In this document: positions 34,818 through 42,766 of the stretch, piece by piece
How positions within the stretch are numbered: position 1 is the first letter of the stretch
Layout of the letters: each line of letters begins with the position of its first letter
From: Hymenobacter sp. PAMC 26628
GTDB taxonomy: Bacteria > Bacteroidota > Bacteroidia > Cytophagales > Hymenobacteraceae
Direction: 5' to 3'
NCBI RefSeq assembly: GCF_001562275.1
Contig: NZ_CP014304.1
Location: 62,001-126,000 of the forward strand
DNA length: 64,000 nucleotides
Program-made: the position numbers and the translations under genes
The notes under the pieces: generated by a model
Seen by the model: only the letters and a program-made list of their open reading frames with translations
Told to the model about the DNA's origin: nothing
Databases searched by the model: none

Positions 34818-37136
34818 TCAATGAGCAATCTGGATGTGCTCCGAGATAACTTCTTTGCCTTCGCCACTTCTAAGAGTGTACAAGCCGTTGGGCAAGTCTA
34901 GGACATTAAGCTTTAACTTACCCTGTTGACTTTTGCCCGTTTTGACTAATTGGCCGTAGCTGTTATAGAGTTGAACTGTAAAATTGGCATCAACTGGTAG
35001 AGGTTTACTCTGGCCCGGAGGTGGAGGAATGGGGGTGCTGAACTGGGGGGCGTCCGTCGGCTGCACCGTCTGTATTGCCAGCTCAGAAGTCGCCGGGTTG
35101 GGCGAGGCAGCAATCGCCTGCGTTTGTGGCACGTAGAATTGAAAAGAAGAAGTCGTGCTAGTCCCGCAGACACCGGAACCGGAAGCGGTTACGTTGATTT
35201 GCACTCGGTTATTGTTGCCGTTGCCTGGGCCAACGTAGAAATACGCCGTGTTGCTACCAGGCGTATTCTGGTATACCGTCGTCGTAGGGAATTGAGTAGC
35301 GAAGGAATAAGTGTTACCCGTTCCCGCCTGCACGTACATCGTTACCGTGCCCGTCGTGACGTAGTTAAACGAGCTTAGGGTATTATACCCGTTCTCGTAA
35401 TACGTGCCTGTGATAGGATAAGCGCCCACTTGGACAGTTTTAGTCAAGATAGGTGCGCAGGCACCTGGTAGTGTGGCCGTTATGGTGCCCGTGCCTTGAG
35501 CTCCAGCCGCAGCGGAAGTTACAATTTGGCTGCCCGAGGCTGTGCTTGTGGTAAAGAGGTTGGCGGGTGTGGCTTGCCAGTTCCAATTGGCACTAGCCGT
35601 TGGGGCCCGGAATGGCACGTTTGAGGACGAAGAACACAACTGGTCGGGGCCCGTGATAAAATCGTAGCTAACCGGCGATGTGTATAATTGCCAAGTGCCG
35701 GAACGATTGTCCATCCACGTTGGATAGACTTTGCTGCCGTAGGCTGTGATGCCGATGTAGTCGCCTGCATAGCCAGCGGCAAATTTACTAGGGCTACTTT
35801 CAATGGGAGCCGTCGTATGCGACACATCACTTACTTTCAAATTATTAAATGAGGCACCTCCGTCCCGTGAGTAGGCTACATAAGTATTCGTGGCGTAGCC
35901 TGAAGAAGTATCAAAGCTGTAGTAGACTACGCTAACGTCCCCATTGCTATCATCCACGGCAATCCACGGCATCCAGTTTTGCCGTCCGGTCGGAATGCTA
36001 GCCGTCACTGGAGTAGACCATGAAGCGCCTTGGTTATCAGAGTAGCGAACCAAGACCACGGATTTACCTGTGCCATTTTCCTTCGCGTTATGCACAATAT
36101 AAATGCGGCCTCGGTGGGTCGAACCTTTGTCCACGGCCATTGCAGGCAGGTCATTGACCCGACTGCCGCCAAAAACCGGGTCCGGTTGATTTTCATGTAC
36201 CGCCATTCCAGCAATGTTAAACGCTATCGCAGAGGGCGTGAAGCTGGCCCCGCCGTTGGTAGAGCGAACAAACCCAATACTATTGGCTGGGACGGGATTG
36301 CCGGGAGTTGTAGGAGGATAATTAGCCCAACACACATATACTTCACCGTTGGGGCCAGTTTGTACGTTGGCTCCCAATGCGTTACCATTCGTAGTTGCCA
36401 GCACTAAGGGCGTTGAAAACGACTGGCCCCGGTTGGTTGACCGATTGAATTGAATCGTTCCTGAATAATCCTCATTCCAAGCCGTGTAGAGGCTGTTGGC
36501 ATAGGGACTGCTCGGGGTGTTATCCGCTGCAATCATTTCCTTATCGAAATAGCTTGCGGGTGAACTGCTGCCACGTACTTGGTTAGTCCACGTGTTTCCC
36601 TTATCGGTGGAGGACTGTACAAAAAATCCGTCTTGGACACGCGTCATGGTGGCCAAGTAAGCGTTGCCTGCGGCGTCGTAAGCCGTCGAAGGGTCGCCAG
36701 CGCTTTGGCCACTATTGGGCAAGTTGTCGTTGCCTTGCCAAGTTTGGCCGCCATCGTGACTATAATAATACCCTTGCATATATGGATTATTATTAGCGCT
36801 AGCGATGAGATTGCAGGGGCTGCTTTTGTCAATAGAAATATGCACTTCGGCTTGTGGATTGCCCGACGGAAACAGTTGGACATCGTCACCTTGCCCCGTA
36901 GTCAAAGAATTGGTAGTGACTGTTCCCGAGGCTGGGGCCTGCTTTATCGCTGGTAGGGCCGAGGGCTGCTGACCAAACGAAGGCGGCTTATTATTGGGAT
37001 TGGCGATGGGCAGCCGGTGATTGGTATACGGCCCTTGCGCCTGAGCAGCTGGCGCGTATATTAGAAGCCCTGCCAACAATCCGGTGCTCCAAATAAGGTG
37101 CTGGGAATGAGCAAACACATGGTAGATGTTGCGCAT
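34818..37136 (-). CDS. T9SS-secreted Asp-box (BNR/sialidase-like) protein
   Basis: 772 residues. Signal peptide to AQAQ. At least six Asp-box motifs (SHDGGQTW, STDKGNTW, STNRGQSF, STNGGASF, SDNQGASW, SRDGGASF) indicate a six-bladed beta-propeller of sialidase/exo-alpha type; the catalytic Arg triad of true sialidases is not obvious, so the activity is uncertain. Ig-like/PKD-type beta domains follow (about 490-680), then a T9SS type A sorting domain (ASPNPATSELAI...SEHIQIAH). Probably a secreted glycan-binding or glycan-degrading protein. It lies in the lower-GC island. Confidence 0.82.
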   Translation of the reverse strand: MRNIYHVFAHSQHLIWSTGLLAGLLIYAPAAQAQGPYTNHRLPIANPNNKPPSFGQQPSALPAIKQAPASGTVTTNSLTTGQGDDVQLFPSGNPQAEVHISIDKSSPCNLIASANNNPYMQGYYYSHDGGQTWQGNDNLPNSGQSAGDPSTAYDAAGNAYLATMTRVQDGFFVQSSTDKGNTWTNQVRGSSSPASYFDKEMIAADNTPSSPYANSLYTAWNEDYSGTIQFNRSTNRGQSFSTPLVLATTNGNALGANVQTGPNGEVYVCWANYPPTTPGNPVPANSIGFVRSTNGGASFTPSAIAFNIAGMAVHENQPDPVFGGSRVNDLPAMAVDKGSTHRGRIYIVHNAKENGTGKSVVLVRYSDNQGASWSTPVTASIPTGRQNWMPWIAVDDSNGDVSVVYYSFDTSSGYATNTYVAYSRDGGASFNNLKVSDVSHTTAPIESSPSKFAAGYAGDYIGITAYGSKVYPTWMDNRSGTWQLYTSPVSYDFITGPDQLCSSSSNVPFRAPTASANWNWQATPANLFTTSTASGSQIVTSAAAGAQGTGTITATLPGACAPILTKTVQVGAYPITGTYYENGYNTLSSFNYVTTGTVTMYVQAGTGNTYSFATQFPTTTVYQNTPGSNTAYFYVGPGNGNNNRVQINVTASGSGVCGTSTTSSFQFYVPQTQAIAASPNPATSELAIQTVQPTDAPQFSTPIPPPPGQSKPLPVDANFTVQLYNSYGQLVKTGKSQQGKLKLNVLDLPNGLYTLRSGEGKEVISEHIQIAH

Positions 37137-37184
37137 GGTACTAGGAAATGAATGTGGAGAGAAGGAAACATGGAAACGGTTCGG

Positions 37185-37610
37185 TCATCGAGACTGAATA
37201 ATCTTGATATCAGATAGAATGATCTCAGGTAGTGCATCGGTCCCCGTGCGCGCAGCAGCCAAACTCATCCAAGCACCGCGCGTTCGCCAAGGCGTTTCTT
37301 GTGTTTGTGGCACAAGGCGGTAGTGAAACGTAATGGTACAACCGGCTTTATAAGTCGTGGTATCGGGCAGGTTGAACACCTTAGCCTGTTGATACGACTG
37401 CCCGCCCCATCCAGGAAACGACAACGGGGCAATGTTGACGGTCCAACGAGCACGTGGGTTTTGAAACTGATTATCCACCGTGGTTTCCGCTCCCAATAGG
37501 ATTCCGGTAGTTCCATCGGCGGCAGGAGAAGCATCCCCTTCTTTTTCGCAACTGCTGCTCATGGCCAGCATACTAATGCCAGCAAGTGTGAGGACTTGAT
37601 GTGCTTTCAT
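37185..37610 (-). CDS. Small lipoprotein of unknown function
   Basis: 141 residues. Lipoprotein signal peptide (MKAHQVLTLAGISMLAMSSSC) with the lipobox Cys at about residue 21. The mature part has a beta-sandwich look (ARWTVNIAPLSFPGWGG, CTITFHYRLVPQTQ), resembling small carbohydrate-binding or jelly-roll domains, but I cannot assign it. ATG 37610 was chosen for the lipobox. It lies directly upstream of the Asp-box protein gene (49-bp gap), so the two are probably one operon. Confidence 0.65.
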   Translation of the reverse strand: MKAHQVLTLAGISMLAMSSSCEKEGDASPAADGTTGILLGAETTVDNQFQNPRARWTVNIAPLSFPGWGGQSYQQAKVFNLPDTTTYKAGCTITFHYRLVPQTQETPWRTRGAWMSLAAARTGTDALPEIILSDIKIIQSR

Positions 37611-37833
37611 AAAATGAGGATGATAAAAGAGTAAAATCAGGGCTAGCGCCCACCAATCCACGAAGCGTCTTGCCAACAATTACCGGTTGTAAACACCTAA
37701 TATACAGAAAGAAAATGAATTTACTACATTAAAACACTCTAAGGTGCCGAAAGGCTTGCATCATGGATGATTGCCAAGCGCGTGTTCCTAAATGACGGTG
37801 AGATAACCCCTGACTAAGCCCTTTTAGTCGGCG

Positions 37834-38601
37834 CTATGGAAGTCGGTAAACCGCCCCTAAACGTAAGGTGCGCGAGTGGACGGGACCGGCAATGTAGTAG
37901 GCAGGAACGTCGGCCAGCGCGTCCCGCAGGTTGGTCAGCCCGAGGGCATAGTTGGCCGTCAGCCCCAGGCGGTGATACCAGGCCGTAAGGTCGGCGCGCA
38001 GCCGCCAATCGTGCCGCTCCGCCAGCGGATGCGACGCAGCGCTTTGCCATGCGGTACCTACGGGATTAATGCCACCGCCGTGGGTGCCCTGGCCCGCTTC
38101 GTGCGCCGCCAGCAGAAAGGCCCATTCCGGCCCAACCATCGCGTCGAACTGTAGGGCCCCTTCCCCTCCGAAGCGTTGGCCCAGCCCAGCAAATACCGGC
38201 ACGGCCTGCATGCGCAGCCGCGAGGTGCCGGTGGCGGCTTCAGTCAGCGGAAAAGGACCCACATAATTCGCCGGGGTAAAGTCATAGAGGCGCACCTGGG
38301 CGCGGCTGTACGATTGGTCATAGCCGATTTCCAGGGCGGCCAGCCGCCCGCGTCGGCCCACGTGCTGGGCCCGCAAGCCGGCCCCAAAACCCGCGCCCAG
38401 CAGCCGACCATACGGGCTGGTGGTGTAGCCCGTGGTCCCCGCATCGAGAAAAGCGCCCTGCACCGTGGCGTCGGCCGTGGTCCCAGCTCCTGCGAAGCAA
38501 GACAAGCCCAGGGCCGCCCGGCCCGAGAATTCGGTGTGCTGGGCGAGCGCCGGGGCGGTCAGTAACGCGGCAGGGAGTAAAAACAAAAGCAGGTGCTTCA
38601 T
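37834..38601 (-). CDS. Outer-membrane beta-barrel protein (PorT-like)
   Basis: 255 residues. Signal peptide (MKHLLLFLLPAALLTAPALAQ). The mature part has alternating amphipathic strands (RLAALEIGYDQSYSRAQVRLYDF trimmed to LAALEIGYDQSY, RLRMQAVPVFAGLG, WRLRADLTAWYHRLGLTANY trimmed to RLRADLTAWYHRLGL) and ends LRLGAVYRLP. This is an outer-membrane protein beta-barrel of the PorT/OmpA-like class. GC content is higher than its island neighbours. Single gene, with ATG 38601 chosen for the signal peptide. Confidence 0.72.
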   Translation of the reverse strand: MKHLLLFLLPAALLTAPALAQHTEFSGRAALGLSCFAGAGTTADATVQGAFLDAGTTGYTTSPYGRLLGAGFGAGLRAQHVGRRGRLAALEIGYDQSYSRAQVRLYDFTPANYVGPFPLTEAATGTSRLRMQAVPVFAGLGQRFGGEGALQFDAMVGPEWAFLLAAHEAGQGTHGGGINPVGTAWQSAASHPLAERHDWRLRADLTAWYHRLGLTANYALGLTNLRDALADVPAYYIAGPVHSRTLRLGAVYRLP

Positions 38602-38828
38602 GGCCGAACGGATAAGCGTAACCCCGGTGCTACGCACGCACTCGGGAAGAGCCTAAGCGACTGTCCATTGGTTGCATCGGAATGAGGCCATCGGAAAAAT
38701 ACTATCCCAGCCGATTCACGAAGCCTGCTCCAAACCCGCACTGATTCCGGGAAGTGTCCTACAAGATGCGTTATGTTAAGTGGCTTTTCCAAGGAACAAG
38801 AGAGGAAAGAAGCTTTTCCTCATTACCC

Positions 38829-39179
38829 CTAAAATCCTGTTTGTTTACCCTCCCGCTGCTTTCGTCTGACCCACATCAAGAGGTAAGCAGATACCGTGGT
38901 AAGTATTGGTGCTAGCCCTATCAGCATGTTTATCAAAGTCATGTTCATGAAATAAGGCCATCCGCTAGTTAGATAAGTTGCTAAACCAATAGTTGTTAGG
39001 TAGACAGCAGTCAACACCGCTTTTTCGGCATAGGGCAACGGAATGACCAGCACCACTACGAGGAAGAGCAGCAGGGACCCCGCGAAGAGGAAAACAGTCG
39101 TCAATACCTCTTCCCCATGAGCAAATGCCCAGGTGGGCAGGAGCATAAACAACAGCAGCGCCTTTAGTCGTTGGCTCAT
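38829..39179 (-). CDS. Small membrane protein of unknown function
   Basis: 116 residues. A probable signal peptide ends AFA (MSQRLKALLLFMLLPTWAFAHGEE), leaving a His/Glu-containing mature N-terminus, followed by three TM helices (TVFLFAGSLLLFLVVVLVIPL, VLTAVYLTTIGLATYL, MLIGLAPILTTVSAYLLMW). No family was recognised. The HGEE start is seen in some metal-related membrane proteins, but this is only a hint. AT-rich gene at the right edge of the island. Confidence 0.6.
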   Translation of the reverse strand: MSQRLKALLLFMLLPTWAFAHGEEVLTTVFLFAGSLLLFLVVVLVIPLPYAEKAVLTAVYLTTIGLATYLTSGWPYFMNMTLINMLIGLAPILTTVSAYLLMWVRRKQREGKQTGF

Positions 39180-39297
39180 GGATGAATGTACGCTAGATGG
39201 GTAATTGCCTCTCTCCGCTCTTGTTGCAGTTGAGCTTGTCACGTTTCTTAAACCAACGTTTAATAAACGTTATAAGCTCGGCCACCCAACACTACAA

Positions 39298-39798
39298 TCA
39301 CCCAAACAGCCCGCCCTGCGCGGGGCGCTCGAAGGCCAAGAGCCAGCGCTTGCGCACCAGGCCGCCCGCGTAGCCGGTGAGGCTGCCGTTGGCCCCGATG
39401 ACGCGGTGGCAGGGGCAGATGATGGAAATCGGGTTTTGGCCGTTGGCCGCGCCCACGGCGCGCACGGCCCCGGGGTTGCCCAGCAGCTTGGCCACGTCGA
39501 GGTACGAGGCGGTGCGGCCGTGGCCGATGCCGGCCAGGGCCCCCCACACCTGCCGCTGGAAATCAGTGCCGATGAGGGGCGCGCAGGTCAGATCAAAATC
39601 GCGCAACTCGCCCGCGAAGTAGGCGGCGAGCTGCGCGTGGGCTGGGCGCAGGCACTCGGCCACGTCGGCCGGGGCGGTGGGCACGGCCGCATCGGGGCCC
39701 TCCAGGAAGCGCACGGCGTGCAGGCCCGCATCGGAGCCGGTGAGGGCCAGCAGGCCGATGGGCGAGTAGAGGTGGGCGGTGGCGGGCGCGGTCGGCAT
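39298..39798 (-). CDS. ogt: Methylated-DNA--protein-cysteine methyltransferase
   Basis: 166 residues. The acceptor Cys is in IICPCHRVIGANGSLTGYAGG (PCHRV motif), with the helix-turn-helix Arg finger region GRTASYLDVAKLLGNPGAVRAVG (core GNPGAVRAVG). N-terminal domain RNase H-like. It repairs O6-alkylguanine by suicidal transfer to Cys. ATG 39798 was chosen; a TTG two codons upstream is less likely. Single-domain Ogt-type length. Confidence 0.95.
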   Translation of the reverse strand: MPTAPATAHLYSPIGLLALTGSDAGLHAVRFLEGPDAAVPTAPADVAECLRPAHAQLAAYFAGELRDFDLTCAPLIGTDFQRQVWGALAGIGHGRTASYLDVAKLLGNPGAVRAVGAANGQNPISIICPCHRVIGANGSLTGYAGGLVRKRWLLAFERPAQGGLFG

Positions 39799-39866
39799 GG
39801 GCAACGGGCAGATTTACCGCAAGAAACGAAATTCTACGGAGCGCATTGCCCGGGGCCCCGGCGGAG

Positions 39867-41057
39867 CTACAAAACCAGCGCCGGGGCCCGGCGGGGCCGC
39901 GCGGCAGCCACCACGGCCTGGGCGTCGAGCAGGGCCTCGGCGCTGGGCTGGTGCAGCACGCGGGCCGGGCCGGGGCGGCCGAGGTCGGCGTCCCACAGGC
40001 CCGAGCGGTGCCACTGGTCGAGGTGGTCCCAGTCGGGGCGGTCTACCACGGGGTAGAGGCAGGTACCCCACAGCGGCAGGCCCTCGGCAAGCACGGCGGC
40101 GCACTCCTGGCCAATCATGCGGAGCCACACGGGGCGGTCGATGCCCGGGTGGCTGGTTTCGGTGATGGCAAAGGGACGCTCGTAGCGGCGGTAGGCCTCG
40201 CGCAGCAACTGGCGCAGGGGGCGCAGGCGCGGGTCGGGCGCGGCGTCGTTCCAGCCCATTATCCAGTGCGGGTTCAGCTGCCACTGGTTGTCGTAGTAGT
40301 AGTTGAAGCCCACAATGTCGAGCAGCGCGGGGTGGCCGCCCAGCTCGGGGCACAGGCGCCCGCAGAGGATGTCGGTGGCCTGGAACTGGTTGTTGTGTGC
40401 CTCGCGGGCCTCCCGGATTTCGCGGGCCGAGGCCCCAAACCGCGGCGCAATGGCAATGAGCGGCTCGGTGGTGAGGATGCGGATGCCGGGGTCGGCCTCG
40501 CGCAGGGCGTTGGCCCCCTCAATGTAGGCGCGCATCAGCTCGTACTTCACCTGCCAGCCGTTGCCGTGGCAGTAGGGCGAAGTGCCGCGGGCGTCGCCGC
40601 CGAGCCACGAAATGAAGCTCACCTCGTTGATGGGCGTGACGATGAGCGTGCCCGTGGGCCGCTGGCGGCGGTAAAAATCCACAAATGCCCGGCACAAGGC
40701 CGCAAACCGGCGCGCAAACATGGGGTGCAGTGGGGTCAGGTCGTCGGGGTAGCCAAAGTGGCACAGGTCCCACACCTGCTGGATGCCGTGGCGCTGCCCG
40801 GCGTCGAGCATGGTTTGCACCGTGCTAAAATCGTACTGGTAGGGTGTTTTTTCGATGTGGGCCCAGCGGATGCCCTCGCGCACGGTGCCGATGTTGAACG
40901 GCGCCAGAGCGGCGTAATCTTCGTCAAGCAGGGGCAGGTGGCCGGTGAGGGGCAGGAAATCGACGCGGTTGCCGAAGGCGTTTAGCTGGTCGGTGCATTC
41001 GAAGCCGCCCCACCAAAAAGACTGAAAAGGGCTGGCGCCAAGCGTAGTAAAATCCAT
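39867..41057 (-). CDS. GH-A clan glycoside hydrolase (GH1/GH5-like)
   Basis: 396 residues, no signal peptide. The TIM-barrel signature is VTPINEVSF (acid/base Glu after Asn) and FAITETSHPG (nucleophile Glu), the typical clan GH-A spacing. N-terminal FWWGGFECTDQ and WDLCHFGYPDDLTPLHP recall beta-glucosidase-like proteins. The exact family and substrate are not certain; it may belong to the GH1-like proteins found next to sugar-nucleotide or rhamnose genes. ATG 41057 (MDFTTLG) starts at the fold. Cytoplasmic. Confidence 0.78.
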   Translation of the reverse strand: MDFTTLGASPFQSFWWGGFECTDQLNAFGNRVDFLPLTGHLPLLDEDYAALAPFNIGTVREGIRWAHIEKTPYQYDFSTVQTMLDAGQRHGIQQVWDLCHFGYPDDLTPLHPMFARRFAALCRAFVDFYRRQRPTGTLIVTPINEVSFISWLGGDARGTSPYCHGNGWQVKYELMRAYIEGANALREADPGIRILTTEPLIAIAPRFGASAREIREAREAHNNQFQATDILCGRLCPELGGHPALLDIVGFNYYYDNQWQLNPHWIMGWNDAAPDPRLRPLRQLLREAYRRYERPFAITETSHPGIDRPVWLRMIGQECAAVLAEGLPLWGTCLYPVVDRPDWDHLDQWHRSGLWDADLGRPGPARVLHQPSAEALLDAQAVVAAARPRRAPALVL

Positions 41058-41223
41058 CGCGAAAGGGGATAGGTGCAATAAAACGGCCGCCCCCGGCCGC
41101 CGAGAACGGGGCAGGGGTGGCCTCCTTGTACCTCGAAACCGCCGCCGGGGTTCAAAACCGGGCTCCGGGGCCCCAGCTGAAGTCTTACCAAATAAGCCCT
41201 AAAAGGCTATCCAAATAGGACCT

Positions 41224-41302
41224 GTCATGCTGAGCTTGCGAAGCATCTTATCACCGCTGAACGACCTGTTCTACCTTGACAGGGTGCTTCCTGCGTCAGC
41301 AC
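41224..41302. repeat. Degenerate GTCATGC-family repeat, copy 3
   Basis: GTCATGCTGAGCTTGCGAAGCAT (41224-41246) faces an imperfect complement GTGCTTCCTGCGTCAGCAC (41284-41302). It shares the GTCATGC and GAAGCATC words with the intact copies. It lies in the 323-bp spacer between the CDF transporter stop and the glycosidase start; nothing else is seen there. Confidence 0.55.
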
Positions 41303-41380
41303 AACAGTCCCTACTCGGATAGCCTCTGAGTCACCCAGACGAGTGAGAAGGAAGCCGGGTTGCTGGCCCCGGGCCCCACG

Positions 41381-42298
41381 CTACGCGCGGGCTTTGAGGG
41401 AAGTGGCTTCCACGAAAATGCGCTTCATTTCGGGGTGCTCGGCCCGGATGTCGTTCTGCAAATTGTCAATTGACTGCTCCACCTCGTCGGCCGTCAGGGC
41501 GTCCGCAAAGTCCACGTCGAAGGCCAGCACCACGTCGGTGGGGCCCAGGTACATGGTCAGGGGCGAGCGGATGGTTTCGACGTGGGGCTGGCGGCGGGCA
41601 ATGGCTTCGAGGCTGGCCAGCGTGTCGGCGTCCACGCCCTGGCCCACCAGCAGGCCTTTGGTGCGGTACACCAGGAACACGGCCACGCCCATCAGCAGCA
41701 GCCCGATGGCGATGGAGGCGGCCCCGTCGAGGTAGGGGTTGTTCAGCAAATGCCCGAAAAACACGCCCAGCCCGGCAAACACCAGGCCCACCAGCGCGGC
41801 CGAGTTTTCGAGCACCTGGGCAAACGCCGAAGGGTCTTTGCTCGTGCGCAGGGCCTTGAACAGGCCGTCGGTGTGGGTTTCCATGAACGCCTTGATGGAC
41901 AAGTACGCCGCGAGGCCCTCGAACACCACCGAAAAGCCCAGCACGATGTAGTTCCACTTGGCGTCCTCCATCGGCTCGGGGTGGAGGATGTGCTTGATGC
42001 CTTCGTAGAACGACATGCCACCGCCGATGGAAAACACCAGCATGGCCACAATCAACGACCAGAAGTACAGCTCCTTGCTGCGGCCAAACGGGTACTCGGG
42101 GCTGGGCGGCAACTGGCTCTGGGCCGTGCCATACAGCAGCAGCCCGCCGTTGCCGGTGTCCACCAGCGAGTGGATGCCCTCGGAAAGCATGGCCGACGAG
42201 CCGGTGAAATACGCCGCCACGAACTTGCTCAGCGCGATGGCCACGTTGGTGGCAATGCCCCCGTAGAGGGCTAGTTTGGAAGAATTAGAAGCCGACAT
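41381..42298 (-). CDS. Cation diffusion facilitator transporter
   Basis: 305 residues with six TM helices and a C-terminal ferredoxin-like metal domain (DVVLAFDVDFADALTADEVEQ). Metal-site motif SEGIHSLVDTGN in TM2 (His and Asp) and a partner site near LENSAALVGLVFAGLG in TM5. It belongs to the SLC30A9/CDF-type subfamily and exports Zn2+ or a related divalent cation by proton antiport. It starts 6 bp after the response-regulator stop on the same strand, so it is likely co-transcribed with the regulator. Confidence 0.9.
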   Translation of the reverse strand: MSASNSSKLALYGGIATNVAIALSKFVAAYFTGSSAMLSEGIHSLVDTGNGGLLLYGTAQSQLPPSPEYPFGRSKELYFWSLIVAMLVFSIGGGMSFYEGIKHILHPEPMEDAKWNYIVLGFSVVFEGLAAYLSIKAFMETHTDGLFKALRTSKDPSAFAQVLENSAALVGLVFAGLGVFFGHLLNNPYLDGAASIAIGLLLMGVAVFLVYRTKGLLVGQGVDADTLASLEAIARRQPHVETIRSPLTMYLGPTDVVLAFDVDFADALTADEVEQSIDNLQNDIRAEHPEMKRIFVEATSLKARA

Positions 42299-42304
42299 AG
42301 GGCC

Positions 42305-42766
42305 CTAAGGTACGGCCGGCCCGGCCTCATGCTCCCAGCCCCATGCCCCCGGCTCGGGCAGGTGCCGCTTGAAATGCTCCCGCAGCAGGGCATCAACCTT
42401 GGTGCGGGTCAGGGGCTTGTGCAGCAGGCCGGCGTGGGGTAGGCTGGCGAGGCGGGCTAGGTCGCGGCTGTGCGTGGTAGTGGTGAGCACAATCACACAA
42501 ATCGGCGGGGCGGGCGGCGGCGGCTGAAACGCTTCTAAAAAATCGATGCCCGACATCATGGGCATGTTAAGGTCGAGCAGCACCAGCTCGGGGCAGGTGG
42601 CGGGCGTATCGCAGGCCGTGGCCAGCATGCGCAGGGCCTCCTCGCCGTTGCGGGCTACCAGCACGGCCTCGGCCACGCCGAGCTTGGTGAGCAGGGGCTC
42701 GTTGAGGAAATTCGTCGTGTCGTTGTCGTCAACCAGGAGCACGGAAGAGAGCTTTTTCATGGTCAT
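42305..42766 (-). CDS. Single-domain response regulator
   Basis: 153 residues. Receiver domain only: VLLVDDNDTTNFL, phospho-acceptor Asp in LVLLDLNMPMMSG, Thr/Lys positions in VLTTTTHS and GLLHKPLT. CheY-like, without an output domain, so it signals by protein contact. Start ATG 42766 overlaps the kinase stop by one base (TAATG), showing translational coupling to the PAS kinase pseudogene; ATG 42760 is an alternative. Confidence 0.88.
   Translation of the reverse strand: MTMKKLSSVLLVDDNDTTNFLNEPLLTKLGVAEAVLVARNGEEALRMLATACDTPATCPELVLLDLNMPMMSGIDFLEAFQPPPPAPPICVIVLTTTTHSRDLARLASLPHAGLLHKPLTRTKVDALLREHFKRHLPEPGAWGWEHEAGPAVP

Larger units (their letters stand above)
32570..39290. other. Lower-GC accessory island
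   Basis: From just after the esterase stop to just before ogt, base composition and codon choice are visibly more AT-rich than on either side, except for a short GC-rich stretch at 33.7-34.6 kb and the barrel gene at 37.8-38.6 kb. The content is accessory: truncated genes, a Tn3-type miniature element, mobilisation-like genes and a T9SS Asp-box protein. It was judged by eye; no GC plot was made. Confidence 0.6.

Noticed and set aside
34818..37136. Asp-box protein as a true sialidase
   Set aside because: Asp boxes alone do not show activity; the Arg triad and the FRIP motif were not identified, so only a propeller call is justified.
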